Origin: Streptosporangium sp. NBC_01755
GTDB taxonomy: Bacteria; Actinomycetota; Actinomycetes; Streptosporangiales; Streptosporangiaceae
NCBI RefSeq assembly: GCF_035917995.1
Contig: NZ_CP109131.1
Location: forward strand, 6,944,001 to 7,008,000
Direction of reading: 5' to 3'
Length of the DNA: 64,000 nucleotides
Positions 55,500-64,000 of this stretch are shown here, one piece after another. Made by a program: the position numbers and the translations under genes. The first letter of the stretch is position 1, and every line of letters starts with the position of its first letter. The notes below the pieces were generated by a model that was given only the letters and a program-made list of their open reading frames with translations, was not told the origin of the DNA and made no database searches.

Positions 55500-56533
55500 G
55501 CGCTCCGTCGAGCTTTCTCGAACTGAGGGACCTGCGGATCCACTTTCCGACGGACGACGGCCTGGTCAAGTCCGTCGACGGGCTCTCCTTCCAACTGGAG
55601 CGCGGTAAGACGCTCGGCATCGTGGGCGAGTCCGGATCCGGCAAGAGCGTCACCTCGCTGGGCATCCTCGGTCTGCACAAGGGCGGCCGCGCGAAGATCT
55701 CCGGTGAGATCTGGCTGGACGGCGAGGAACTCGTCACCGCCTCCGCCGACCATGTCCGGACGTTGCGCGGCAAGAAGATGGCGATGATCTTTCAGGATCC
55801 GCTCTCGGCGATGCACCCCTTCTACACGGTGGGCGCGCAGATCATGGAGGCGTACCGGATCCACAACCAGGTCAGCAAGAAGGTCGCGCGCAAGCACGCC
55901 ATCGACATGCTGGGCCGGGTGGGCATCCCGCAGCCGGAAAAGCGCGTCGACAGCTATCCGCATGAGTTCTCCGGCGGTATGCGCCAGCGTGCGATGATCG
56001 CCATGGCGCTCTCCTGTGACCCGGAACTGCTGATCGCGGACGAGCCGACCACGGCTCTCGACGTGACGGTCCAGGCACAGATCCTGGACCTGATGCGCGA
56101 CCTGCAGCGTGACTTCAACGCCGCGTTGATCGTCATCACCCACGACCTGGGTGTCGTCGCGGAGCTGTCGGACGACATCCTGGTGATGTACGGCGGAAAG
56201 GGCATCGAGTACGGCACGGCGGAGGACATCTTCGAGCGGCCCGAACATCCCTACACGTGGGGCCTGCTGGGATCGATGCCACGCCTGGACCGGGAGCGGA
56301 CCGAACGGCTGCTGCCGATCAAGGGCACTCCTCCCTCGCTGATCAACGTGCCCACCGGATGTGCCTTCCACCCGCGCTGCGCCTATGCCGACCGCACCGG
56401 AGGGAAGTCGAGCACCGAGGTGCCCGAGCTGTTCGAGAGCGACGGCGGCCATCTGGTCCGGTGCCACCTGTCCCGCGAGGTCAGGCGGGACATCTGGGAG
56501 AGCGAGATCAAAGTGAACCTGGAGTCCTCGTGA
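55496..56533 (+). CDS. Peptide ABC transporter ATPase (DppD/OppD type)
   Basis: 345 residues. Walker A GESGSGKS, Q-loop FQDPLSAMHPF, signature EFSGGMRQR, Walker B LLIADEPTTALD, His switch ITHDLG, and the C-terminal oligopeptide-ATPase Cys region GCAFHPRCAYA. Couples ATP to import with its partner at 56530. GTGA overlap with that gene. Confidence 0.95.
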   Translation: MSAPSSFLELRDLRIHFPTDDGLVKSVDGLSFQLERGKTLGIVGESGSGKSVTSLGILGLHKGGRAKISGEIWLDGEELVTASADHVRTLRGKKMAMIFQDPLSAMHPFYTVGAQIMEAYRIHNQVSKKVARKHAIDMLGRVGIPQPEKRVDSYPHEFSGGMRQRAMIAMALSCDPELLIADEPTTALDVTVQAQILDLMRDLQRDFNAALIVITHDLGVVAELSDDILVMYGGKGIEYGTAEDIFERPEHPYTWGLLGSMPRLDRERTERLLPIKGTPPSLINVPTGCAFHPRCAYADRTGGKSSTEVPELFESDGGHLVRCHLSREVRRDIWESEIKVNLESS

Positions 56534-57585
56534 GCGAGCGAGACGCGCGTTCGACGAACGGAAAGTTTGTGACCGAGCCAATTCTGTCAGTGCAAGGGCT
56601 GGAGAAGCACTTCCCCGTCACCAAGGGCCTGTTCAAACGCCAGGTCGGTGCGGTCAAGGCGGTCGACGGGATCAGCTTCGACGTCCTCAAGGGGGAGACC
56701 CTCGGTCTGGTGGGCGAGTCCGGCTGTGGCAAGACCACGACGGGTCGCATGATCACCAGGCTCATCGAGCCGACCGGCGGGAAGGTCGTCTTCGAGGGCC
56801 ACGACATCACTCACATGTCACAGTCCAGGATTCGGCCACTCCGGCGCGACATGCAGATCATCTTCCAGGACCCCTACTCCTCGCTCAACCCCCGCCACAC
56901 GGTCGGCGCCATCGTCGGTGCGCCGTTCCGTATCCAGGGGATCAAGACCGAACAGGGGATCAAGAAGGAAGTCCAGGACATCCTCGCCCTGGTCGGTCTC
57001 AACCCCGAGCACTACAACCGTTACCCGCACGAGTTCTCCGGGGGCCAGCGCCAGCGCATCGGCATCGCCCGCACGCTCGCGCTCAAGCCCAAGCTCATCG
57101 TCGCCGACGAGCCGGTGTCCGCGCTGGACGTGTCGATCCAGGCCCAGGTCGTCAACCTGCTGGAGGACCTGCAGAACGAGCTCGACCTGACCTATGTGGT
57201 CATCGCGCACGACCTGTCGGTGGTCCGGCACATCAGCGACCGGGTCGCGGTCATGTACCTCGGCAAGATCGTCGAGCTGGCGGACCGTAAGAACCTGTAC
57301 GAGTCGCCCATGCACCCCTACACCACCGCGCTGATGTCCGCGGTCCCGGTCCCGGACGTCAAGCGGCGAGAGGGGCGCGAGCGCATCCGCCTCCAGGGCG
57401 ACGTGCCCAGCCCGCTCAACCCCCCGCCCGCCTGCCGTTTCCACACCCGGTGCTGGAAGGCCCAGGAGATCTGCAAGACCGTGGAACCACCGCTGGCAGA
57501 GCTGGCAGCGGGCCACCGGGTGGCCTGTCACTTCCCGGAGAACGCCCCCAAGGAGCAGCCGCCCCTGCAGACCGTCCCCGGCTGA
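56530..57585 (+). CDS. Peptide ABC transporter ATPase (DppF/OppF type)
   Basis: 351 residues. Walker A GESGCGKTTTG, Q-loop FQDPYSSLNPRHTV, signature EFSGGQRQRIG, Walker B LIVADEPVSALD, C-terminal CRFHTRCWKA. GTG 56530 overlaps the previous stop; the next possible start lies ~14 residues in, before PILSVQGLEKHFP. Completes a five-gene importer with binding protein, two permeases and two ATPases. Confidence 0.95.
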   Translation: MSERDARSTNGKFVTEPILSVQGLEKHFPVTKGLFKRQVGAVKAVDGISFDVLKGETLGLVGESGCGKTTTGRMITRLIEPTGGKVVFEGHDITHMSQSRIRPLRRDMQIIFQDPYSSLNPRHTVGAIVGAPFRIQGIKTEQGIKKEVQDILALVGLNPEHYNRYPHEFSGGQRQRIGIARTLALKPKLIVADEPVSALDVSIQAQVVNLLEDLQNELDLTYVVIAHDLSVVRHISDRVAVMYLGKIVELADRKNLYESPMHPYTTALMSAVPVPDVKRREGRERIRLQGDVPSPLNPPPACRFHTRCWKAQEICKTVEPPLAELAAGHRVACHFPENAPKEQPPLQTVPG

Positions 57586-57697
57586 CAGACCGTCTCCGGC
57601 TGATCGACCCCGGCTCGCGCCCTCTCCGGCTTCCCGCCCATCGATGCGATGGTCCGGCCGGTGCGCGGACGCGCCCGTTCGCGCCGGGGCGCCGGGG

Positions 57698-58381
57698 TCA
57701 GGGAAGCGCGCCGGGGGTGATCAGGCCGGTCTCGTACGCGAGGACGACGGCCTGGACGCGGTCGCGCAGGCTCAGCTTGGTGAGCACGTTGCCGACGTGG
57801 GTCTTGACCGTCGTCTCGCTCACCACCAGCTCGGCGGCGATCTCCGCGTTGGACATGCCCTTGGCGATCAGCTTGAGCACCTCCAGCTCACGCTCGGTCA
57901 GCCGCTCCAGGCGAGCGGGGGTGGACTCCCGGTGGGTCGGCAGATGTGCGCCGAACTTGTCCAGCAGCCGCCTGGTGATGCTCGGCGCGACGATGGCGTC
58001 GCCGGCCGCCACCACCCGGATGGCCTGCACCAGTTCCTCCGGCGGGACGTCCTTCAGCAGGAAGCCGCTGGCTCCGGCACGCAGCGCCTCCACGATGTAC
58101 TCGTCCAGGTCGAAGGTGGTCAGCACCAGCACCCGGGGCACATGCGCGCCTCCGGCGGCCTCCCGTACGATTCGACGGGTCGCCTCGATGCCGTCCACGC
58201 CCGGCATCCGGATGTCCATCAGCACCACGTCGGGCAGCAGAGCCCGCGACTGGTCCTGTGCGGCCTTGCCGTCCCCCGCCTCACCGACCACGGTGAGATC
58301 GGGTTCGGCCTCGAGGATCAGGCGGAAACCGGTGCGCAGGAGTGGCTGGTCGTCCACCAGCAGCACTCTGATCGTCATCAT
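57698..58381 (-). CDS. NarL/LuxR-family response regulator
   Basis: 227 residues. Receiver domain with acidic pair Asp10/Asp11, phospho-acceptor Asp56 (VVLMDIRMPG), Thr and Lys (LTTFDLDEY, FLLKD). C-terminal LuxR helix-turn-helix LTERELEVLKLIAKGMSNAE then SETTVKTHVGNVLTKL. Two ATGs are adjacent: 58381 overlaps the kinase stop (ATGA), while 58378 has better spacing to AAGGA. Partner of the kinase upstream. Confidence 0.95.
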   Translation of the reverse strand: MMTIRVLLVDDQPLLRTGFRLILEAEPDLTVVGEAGDGKAAQDQSRALLPDVVLMDIRMPGVDGIEATRRIVREAAGGAHVPRVLVLTTFDLDEYIVEALRAGASGFLLKDVPPEELVQAIRVVAAGDAIVAPSITRRLLDKFGAHLPTHRESTPARLERLTERELEVLKLIAKGMSNAEIAAELVVSETTVKTHVGNVLTKLSLRDRVQAVVLAYETGLITPGALP

Positions 58382-59595
58382 GTGTCCTTGAGGGGGAACC
58401 GGGCATCGACCTCGAATCCGCCCTCGGGACGTGGGCCGATCCTCAGAAGTCCACCATAGAGGGCAACGCGTTCGCGGATGCCCACCAGTCCGTGACCGGT
58501 CTCCCCTTCGCCCGCTTCGCCCGCTCCCTGGCCGAGGCCGTCGTCGGTGACCTTCACGGCCAGCTCGCCAGACTCGTGCCGCACCGTCACCCAGGCCCGT
58601 GCCTGCGGCCCCGCGTGCCGCAGGCTGTTGGTGAGGGCCTCCTGCACCAGCCGGTACGCGGCCAGATCGACCCCGGGAGGCAGCGCCGCCGCCCCCGCCG
58701 TCCCGCGCTCGTCCTCGATCCACAGCTGTGTCCGCAGCCCCGCCTCTCGCATCTGGTCCACCAGGGCGGGAATCTCACGCATCCCCGGCTGCGGATTGCG
58801 CTCGGCGGGCATCGCGTCGGTCCTGAGCACGCCCACGAGGCTGCGCATCTCCGACATCGCGGTCCGGCCCAGCTCCTCGATCGCCGACAAGGCCTCCCGC
58901 GCTCCCTCGGGGTTGCCGGCCAGCACCCGGCGTGCCGCGGCGGCCTGGACGGTCATCACGCTCACGTGGTGGGCCACCACGTCGTGCAGCTCACGGGCGA
59001 TGCGGGAGCGTTCCTCGGCCCTGGCCGCCCGGGTGTCGGCCTCCCGGATGCGCTCCATGCGCCGTGCCCGGTCGTGCAGCTCCGCCTGGTAGGCCCGGCG
59101 TAGCCGTACGTTCCGGCCGGCGATCCACAGGGAGACGGCGAAGACGACCATCAGCAGGTGGGTGCTCCACCCGCCGAGCCCGCCGAGCCCGCCGCCGACC
59201 GCGGTCGCCAGGAAGTGACCGGCCAGGGCCAGCGCCGGCGCGCACAGGCTGAGTGCCAGGCCGCGCCGGACGGCGATCGTGTAAACCAGTACCAGGGCGG
59301 CGAGCCAGAGCAGGGAGGAACTCCGCCCCGCCGCGGCCAGCGTGATCTCGGTCAGGCAGACCAGACAGAGCAGCAGGAAAGGCCAGTGGCGGCGCAGCGC
59401 CACCGACAGGCAGCCGGTCACGATCAGGCCGAGGCTCATCGCGTCCGGCTCGCCAAGACGGGCCGGGTCGCCGAAAACCTGGGCGACGTGAGCGAAGGGA
59501 ACCGCGGCGGCCGCCAGCGTCGCCCCGAGGAGCAGATCAGGGATCAGCGGATGCCGGTGAAACCACGCCCGCAGGCCGCCGATGGTGTTGCGCAC
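58378..59595 (-). CDS. Sensor histidine kinase (NarX/DesK type, HisKA_3)
   Basis: 405 residues. Four to five N-terminal membrane helices with little outside loop (residues ~18-160), coiled coil, phospho-acceptor His204 in RIARELHDVVAHHVSVM, and ATPase motifs LVQEALTNSLRHA (N box) and VTDDGLG with GHGLVGIRERV (G boxes). Lacking a large sensor domain, it probably senses the membrane or a cofactor. It may respond to cell-envelope stress; target genes are unknown. GTG 59595 start. Confidence 0.93.
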   Translation of the reverse strand: MRNTIGGLRAWFHRHPLIPDLLLGATLAAAAVPFAHVAQVFGDPARLGEPDAMSLGLIVTGCLSVALRRHWPFLLLCLVCLTEITLAAAGRSSSLLWLAALVLVYTIAVRRGLALSLCAPALALAGHFLATAVGGGLGGLGGWSTHLLMVVFAVSLWIAGRNVRLRRAYQAELHDRARRMERIREADTRAARAEERSRIARELHDVVAHHVSVMTVQAAAARRVLAGNPEGAREALSAIEELGRTAMSEMRSLVGVLRTDAMPAERNPQPGMREIPALVDQMREAGLRTQLWIEDERGTAGAAALPPGVDLAAYRLVQEALTNSLRHAGPQARAWVTVRHESGELAVKVTDDGLGQGAGEAGEGETGHGLVGIRERVALYGGLLRIGPRPEGGFEVDARFPLKDT

Positions 59596-59653
59596 ACAAC
59601 CAACTTAGGCGCCCTCCCCATCAATCCACCCTGCCACAGGCGGATATCCACCC

Positions 59654-60562
59654 TCATCCCCAGGGAGGACTGTGTTGATTGCGACGCGTGTTGTTGGCGA
59701 CGCTGCGCGCAGCGTCGCCAACAACACGACTGCTGCGGATGGTGTCGCCCGGCTGCCGTTCGGGGACCGGTGGGGGAGTGCCGCCGAACTCCGGGCACAG
59801 GTCCTTGTAGCTGCACCAGCCGCACAGCCTGCTGGGCCTGGCACGCCACTCGCCCGTCTCCAGTGCCCGCTCGATGGCCTGCCACAGGGCCTGGACCTTC
59901 CTCTCGGTGGCCAGCAGGTCGGCCTCGTCGGGGGTGTAACGCAGGACCTCGCCACCACCCCCCAGGTACATCAGCTGGAGCAGGCGGGGCACCACGCCGC
60001 GCAGCCGCCACAGCACCAGCGCGTAGAACCTCATCTGGAACAGCGCCTTGGCCTCGAAGGCGGGCCCCGGGGCGCTGCCGGTCTTGTAGTCGACGACGCG
60101 GACCTCGCCGCTGGGCGCCACGTCCAGCCTGTCGATGTAGCCCCGCAACATCAGGCCGCTGCCGAGCACCGCCTCCACGTAGAGTTCCCGCTCGGCGGGC
60201 TCCAGGCAGGTGGGGTCCTCAAGGGTGAAATAGCGTTCCAGCATGACGCGGGCCTGGCCCAGCCACTCGGCGCGGTCGTCGTCGCCGGTGAACATGTCGG
60301 CGTACGAGGGATCCTCCTGCTGTAGCCTGCGCCACTGCGGCTCCAGCAGGTCCTGGGCCGCGGCGACCGTGCGATCGGGGGCGGGCAGGTCGTACAGCCG
60401 TTCCAGCACGGAGTGGACCATCGTGCCGCGCACCGCGGCCGGCGACGGCGGCTCGGGGAGCCTGTCGATCACCCGGAAGCGGTAGAGAAGCGGGCACGTC
60501 ATGAAGTCACCCGCTCGCGACGGCGACAGGGCTCCGATGATCGTGGGCTCGGTCAGCGACAT
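59654..60562 (-). CDS. RecB-family/Cas4-like PD-(D/E)XK exonuclease
   Basis: 302 residues from ATG 60562. N-terminal SPSRAGDFMTCPLLYRF with the first Cys of an iron-sulfur site, the nuclease core VRVVDYKTG (motif D-x-K) and Gln in FQMRFYAL, then CGWCSYKDLC for the remaining Cys ligands. This is the actinobacterial RecB-like nuclease commonly divergent from the M50 protease gene, as here. The last ~30 residues are encoded by a long palindrome and are atypical, so the original C-terminus was probably replaced. Confidence 0.87.
   Translation of the reverse strand: MSLTEPTIIGALSPSRAGDFMTCPLLYRFRVIDRLPEPPSPAAVRGTMVHSVLERLYDLPAPDRTVAAAQDLLEPQWRRLQQEDPSYADMFTGDDDRAEWLGQARVMLERYFTLEDPTCLEPAERELYVEAVLGSGLMLRGYIDRLDVAPSGEVRVVDYKTGSAPGPAFEAKALFQMRFYALVLWRLRGVVPRLLQLMYLGGGGEVLRYTPDEADLLATERKVQALWQAIERALETGEWRARPSRLCGWCSYKDLCPEFGGTPPPVPERQPGDTIRSSRVVGDAARSVANNTRRNQHSPPWG
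59687..59728. repeat. 42-bp perfect palindrome
   Basis: A 21-bp arm (from CGTGTTGTTGGCGACGCTGC to the centre at 59707/59708) is followed at once by its exact complement. It lies within the 3' coding end of the nuclease gene, 26 bp before its stop. A partial direct copy, GTGTTGATTGCGACGC, sits just upstream on the plus strand. It would make a very stable RNA hairpin and may act as terminator in front of the kinase gene. Confidence 0.85.
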
Positions 60563-60699
60563 GACCGCACTGTAGGTCACGGTGACGACAGTTTGCGCCG
60601 CAGGTGTCCTCGTGGCGTCTGCCGGTGGTCCGGCGGCGCGTACCATCGAGGCTTGAGGGTGGATTGAACACGGGTTGAACGAGGAGTGGTGAGCCAGCG

Positions 60700-61830
60700 G
60701 TGAGCAGCGACAGCCCACGCCGGGACAGTACAGGGCTGCGGATGGGCCGGCCGTTCGGCATCCCGGTCTACGTCTCGCCGACCTGGCTCATCGTGGCGGC
60801 GTTCATCACCTACTCGTTCCAGAGTGTGGTGGCCTACTGGCTGCCCGACCTGAGCATCCCGATCACGTACGTCGTCGCGTTCGTCTTCGCGGTGCTGCTG
60901 TACGTCTCGGTGCTCCTGCACGAGCTGGCGCACTGCGTGGTCGCCAGGATGTACGGCCTGCCGGTCCGGCGCATCACGCTCTACCTGCTCGGCGGCGTCT
61001 CGGAGATCGAACGCGAGCCGGAGACCCCCGGCAGAGAGTTCATGGTGGCCTTCGCCGGGCCCCTGCTCTCGCTCGGCCTGGCCGGGCTCGGTTTTGCCGC
61101 CTCCCGGGTCATCGACCCCGGCACGATCCCCGGGATCCTGGTCTTCCAGCTCTGGGTCGCCAACCTGATCGTGGGCATCTTCAACCTGCTGCCGGGCTTG
61201 CCGCTCGACGGGGGGCGGATGCTCCGCGCCGGCGTCTGGAAGGTCACCCGCAAGCCCGGTACGGGCACGATCGCCGCGGCCTGGGCGGGGCGGGTGCTGG
61301 CCGTGGCCCTGGTCGCGATCCCCATCGGGCTGGCGCTGGCGGCCGGGCAGGCACCGGACCTGACGCTCGCCTGGTCGGTGCTGCTGGCCGCCTTCATCTG
61401 GTTCGGCGCCACCCAGGCGTTGCGCGGCGCCCGGGTGCGTGCCCGCATCCCCAAGGTCAACGCCCGCGCCCTGGCCAGGCGGGCCATCGCGGTGACCGGT
61501 GACGTGCCGCTGGCCGAGGCCCTGCGCCGGGCCGCAGAGGCGCAGGCGGGGGCGATGGTGGTGGTCGACCATGAGGGCCACCCCACGGGCATCGTCAACG
61601 AGGTCGCAGTGGAGGCCACTCCGGAGAGCCGCCGCCCCTGGGTGACGACGGGTTCGCTCTCGCGCAGTCTCGAACCGTCGCTGGTGCTGGCCGCCGATCT
61701 GGAGGGGGAGCCGCTGATCGACGCCATGCGCGAATCCCCCGCGGGGGAGTATCTCCTGGTGGAGCGCGGTGGCGAGATCTTCGGTGTGCTCGCGACGTCG
61801 GACGTGAATCGAGTATTCAGCGGGGTTTAA
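60700..61830 (+). CDS. M50-family site-2 protease with CBS domains (Rip3-like)
   Basis: 376 residues. Six membrane segments; zinc motif H74-ELA-H78 (LLHELAHCVVARM) and the third ligand Asp170 in NLLPGLPLDGGRML. Two CBS motifs follow from ~265 to the end (DVPLAEALRRAAEAQAGAMV; FGVLATSDVNRVF). It cuts membrane proteins within the bilayer, often anti-sigma factors; the CBS pair may sense adenine nucleotides. GTG 60700. In many actinobacteria the next genes are TrmI and the proteasome ATPase; here they are not. Confidence 0.93.
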   Translation: MSSDSPRRDSTGLRMGRPFGIPVYVSPTWLIVAAFITYSFQSVVAYWLPDLSIPITYVVAFVFAVLLYVSVLLHELAHCVVARMYGLPVRRITLYLLGGVSEIEREPETPGREFMVAFAGPLLSLGLAGLGFAASRVIDPGTIPGILVFQLWVANLIVGIFNLLPGLPLDGGRMLRAGVWKVTRKPGTGTIAAAWAGRVLAVALVAIPIGLALAAGQAPDLTLAWSVLLAAFIWFGATQALRGARVRARIPKVNARALARRAIAVTGDVPLAEALRRAAEAQAGAMVVVDHEGHPTGIVNEVAVEATPESRRPWVTTGSLSRSLEPSLVLAADLEGEPLIDAMRESPAGEYLLVERGGEIFGVLATSDVNRVFSGV

Positions 61831-61988
61831 GCGAACCACATGTCGTTTGCAGGCGTCTCACTGAATACTCGCCGAGGATAGGACGACCAGGGAAAATCAT
61901 GCCTGTTTGTCCCACTCGTTTTCGGCTCGTACCAGGACTAGGGTTTTGGCTAGCGAACTGGCTGGTCATGTAGCTTAAGGGACGTCAA

Positions 61989-63524
61989 TTGGCACCCCCC
62001 CAAACACCGGCTCCGGCCGGCGATCTGACGCCGGATCTCCTCGGCGCGCCCGAATGGACCGACCAGATGGTCGCTGCCGCGGGCATCCCCATGTACGATA
62101 TTCCGTTCCTCACCGTCGGTGGGGGTATGGGATCCTTCGTGACGCTCGACTATCTGAGGATCTACGGCGTCCCCACCTCACAGATGCGGGTGGTCTCCAA
62201 TATCGATCACCCGTGGCAGACCTACGAGTTCCTCACCAGGTGCTCGCAGATCCCCCGGGGGGAGCGGATCCGCTCCGACTCCTCCTCCCGCCCGGACAAC
62301 CTGTGGGGCTTCCCCTCCTACGCCCTGGAAGAGGCGTGGAAGGAGAAGAAACCGTCGTACCTGTGGCAGATCCTCACCGAGCCCCTCCTGAACGACTACT
62401 GGACCCCGCGCGCCGGCACGGTCTTCGAGAACCTCGAGCGCGAGGCCAAACGCATCAACTACTGGGACATGCTGGTCAAGGGGCAGGTGCGGATGGTCCG
62501 CCGCCGGGCCGGTGGCGGCTACTTCACCGTGGTCACCCCACCGGACGGCGCGGCGGCGACCAAGCGCATCATCTTCCGCTCGCGCTTCGTGCACGTCGCG
62601 ATCGGCTACCCGGGCCTGAAGTTCCTGCCCGACCTGCAGGAGTTCCGGACCAAGCACGGTGACTACCAGCACGTCGTCAACGCCTACGAGCCGCATGAGC
62701 AGGTCTACGAGTTCCTGAAGACCAGGCCGGGCACCGTGGTCATTCGCGGCGGCGGCATCGTCGCCTCCCGGGTGCTTCAGCGGCTGTTCGACGATCGGGA
62801 GCGGCACGGCCTGCAGACCCAGATCATCCACATCTTCCGCACGTTCATCAGCGGCTCCCACGGCCCGCACATCTGGTCACGCCGTAAGGGCGGGGACGGC
62901 TGGGCCTACCAGGGCTTCAACTACCCCAAGTCGGTGTGGGGTGGTCAGCTCAAGGCGCAGATGCGCAAGCTCGAAGGCGCCGACCGGGCGAAGAAGTACA
63001 AGGAGATGGGCGGCACCAACACCCCCTACCGGCGGCGCTGGCAGGAGCAGATGCGCGCGGGCCGCAGCGGAGGTTACTACCACCCCGTGCAGGGCACCGT
63101 CGACCGCGTGGAGCACAGCCAGGACGGGCGGCTGGTCAGCTACGTGCGCAGCAGCGACGGCATCGTCCGCGAGCCGGTCTCCGACTACATCATCGACTGC
63201 ACCGGCCTGGAGGCCGACATCGCCGAGCATCGGATCTTCGCGGACCTGCTCCAACACGGCGGGGCGTTCCGCAATCCGGTGGGCAGGCTCGAGGTGGAGC
63301 GCCACTTCGAGGTGAAGGGGACGGCCAATGGTGACGGTGCCCTCTACGCCTCTGGATCGGCCACGCTCGGGGGGTACTTCCCGGGTGTCGACACCTTCCT
63401 TGGCCTGCAGATCGCGGCTCAGGAGATAGCCGACGATCTGGCGAGGCGGGGGTTCGTCAAGAAGATGGGGCCGCTGCGCTCGACCTCGCAGTGGTTCAAA
63501 TGGGCCTTCAACTCGTCGGTATAA
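61989..63524 (+). CDS. FAD/NAD(P)-binding oxidoreductase-like protein, unassigned
   Basis: 511 residues from TTG 61989. Two dinucleotide motifs: TVGGGMGSF at residues 42-50 (variant, last Gly-x-x-Gly reading altered) and VIRGGGIVASRVLQRL around 251-266; the end has LYASGSATLGGYFPGVDTFL like the final FAD motif of such enzymes. A ~40-residue segment rich in Arg/Lys (RKLEGADRAKKYKEMG region) lies between. I do not recognise the family. A ribosome site is not evident; TTG is the first start in frame. It is followed after 13 bp by a membrane protein and a further coupled gene, likely one transcript. Confidence 0.7.
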   Translation: MAPPQTPAPAGDLTPDLLGAPEWTDQMVAAAGIPMYDIPFLTVGGGMGSFVTLDYLRIYGVPTSQMRVVSNIDHPWQTYEFLTRCSQIPRGERIRSDSSSRPDNLWGFPSYALEEAWKEKKPSYLWQILTEPLLNDYWTPRAGTVFENLEREAKRINYWDMLVKGQVRMVRRRAGGGYFTVVTPPDGAAATKRIIFRSRFVHVAIGYPGLKFLPDLQEFRTKHGDYQHVVNAYEPHEQVYEFLKTRPGTVVIRGGGIVASRVLQRLFDDRERHGLQTQIIHIFRTFISGSHGPHIWSRRKGGDGWAYQGFNYPKSVWGGQLKAQMRKLEGADRAKKYKEMGGTNTPYRRRWQEQMRAGRSGGYYHPVQGTVDRVEHSQDGRLVSYVRSSDGIVREPVSDYIIDCTGLEADIAEHRIFADLLQHGGAFRNPVGRLEVERHFEVKGTANGDGALYASGSATLGGYFPGVDTFLGLQIAAQEIADDLARRGFVKKMGPLRSTSQWFKWAFNSSV

Positions 63525-63537
63525 GGAGTAATCCCCT

Positions 63538-63975
63538 GTGGTTCCGACCCTGTGGGGCCGTATTCAGACGCGCCTCCTCATGCTCGCCACCGTTGGTGCG
63601 ATCATCACCCTGCTGATCGTGCCGGTGCTTCCCGGCTCCTCCGGGCCGCTCTCCGAGCGCTATGTCAACGGGTTCCTGGTGCTCGCGGCGGTAGGCGTGC
63701 TGGGGATCGTCTGGGAGCTGATATATCACTTCCTGATGCAGTTCAGATGGGAGAAGGACTGGCCGACCCTCTTCGGTCTGCTGACGCTCGTCCCCGAAGG
63801 CCTTGTACTGTACTTTTTGCTACGGTCCGGTGCAGTCGATGTTATCGATCCGGTTCCGTCGGCTGCCTTCTGGACGCACTTCACGGTCGTCTGGGTATGC
63901 ATCTGGCTGGTGACGAACGGTCCCATGCGGGTGCCGTTCATCCGGTGGCGTTTCCGGGGAGGGAGAGTTCTGTGA
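63538..63975 (+). CDS. Small four-helix membrane protein
   Basis: 145 residues from GTG 63538 behind AAGGAG. Four hydrophobic segments (MLATVGAIITLLIVPVLPG; FLVLAAVGVLGIVWELIYHF; LFGLLTLVPEGLVLYFLL; HFTVVWVCIWLVTNG) with a basic end RVPFIRWRFRGGRVL. Not assigned. Tightly placed between the FAD-type protein and a gene whose GTG overlaps its stop. Confidence 0.75.
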   Translation: MVPTLWGRIQTRLLMLATVGAIITLLIVPVLPGSSGPLSERYVNGFLVLAAVGVLGIVWELIYHFLMQFRWEKDWPTLFGLLTLVPEGLVLYFLLRSGAVDVIDPVPSAAFWTHFTVVWVCIWLVTNGPMRVPFIRWRFRGGRVL

Positions 63976-64000
63976 CCGACCAGGGCTTCGGGGTGGTGCG
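63972..64000 (+). CDS. Start of a further gene, cut by the window edge
   Basis: GTG 63972 overlaps the preceding stop (GTGA) and opens VTDQGFGVV. Nine codons are too few to identify it. The overlap shows it is translated with the membrane protein. Confidence 0.5.

Overview
High-GC actinobacterial chromosome. GTG/TTG starts and 4-bp ATGA/GTGA overlaps are frequent. Mycothiol (mshC block), a 6C-type small RNA, an InhA-like enoyl reductase and the overall gene style point to an actinomycete, probably of the Streptosporangiaceae type (Streptosporangium/Nonomuraea-like). That placement is inferred from gene content, not from a marker gene. No rRNA, tRNA, CRISPR array, insertion sequence or prophage was found.

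Layout. 1-6.6 kb: end of an acyl-CoA ligase, a secreted protein, and a phenolic-lipid locus (type III polyketide synthase, ICMT-type methyltransferase and flavoprotein hydroxylase on the minus strand, like srsABC of Streptomyces griseus) divergent from a UbiA-type prenyltransferase. It is followed by a deletion scar joining remnants of a flavin monooxygenase and a PadR regulator. 7.2-15.7 kb: the most interesting region, one apparent operon of aminotransferase, MFS exporter, sulfotransferase, atypical SDR, methyltransferase, an HK97-fold capsid-like protein, a DadA-like D-amino-acid oxidoreductase and an Asp/Glu racemase-family enzyme. There are no other phage genes, so I read it as a natural-product encapsulin locus: a protein shell inside a small biosynthetic cluster built around an amino acid. 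15.9-18.4 kb: a decayed membrane protein and three overlapping small genes facing an HTH regulator with an operator-like inverted repeat.

18.5-34 kb: mostly core genes: rtcB; moaA-mobA-DUF6457 for molybdenum cofactor; a 6C RNA; DUF3099; dodecin; tldD/tldE; fabG-fabI; a wall- or membrane-anchored Pro/Ser/Thr-rich protein; an aldo/keto reductase; and the conserved mycothiol neighbourhood (phosphatase-DUF3090-SCO1664 family-NRDE protein-mshC). 34-45 kb: a cold-shock protein, peptide deformylase, and a complete nitrate-to-ammonia assimilation module (narK, nitrate reductase, its flavoprotein, nirB, nirD, a HemD-DNA-binding fusion, a sirohydrochlorin chelatase). The molybdopterin genes at 20-22 kb and the siroheme genes at 43-45 kb serve these enzymes.

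45-64 kb: PAC2 protein, a ruined universal stress gene, cobalamin-dependent methionine synthase metH, a HAD phosphatase, an oligopeptide ABC transporter operon, a two-component system, a RecB-like nuclease carrying a long perfect palindrome in its 3' end, an M50/CBS membrane protease, and an unassigned FAD-type protein with a small membrane protein and the first codons of another gene.
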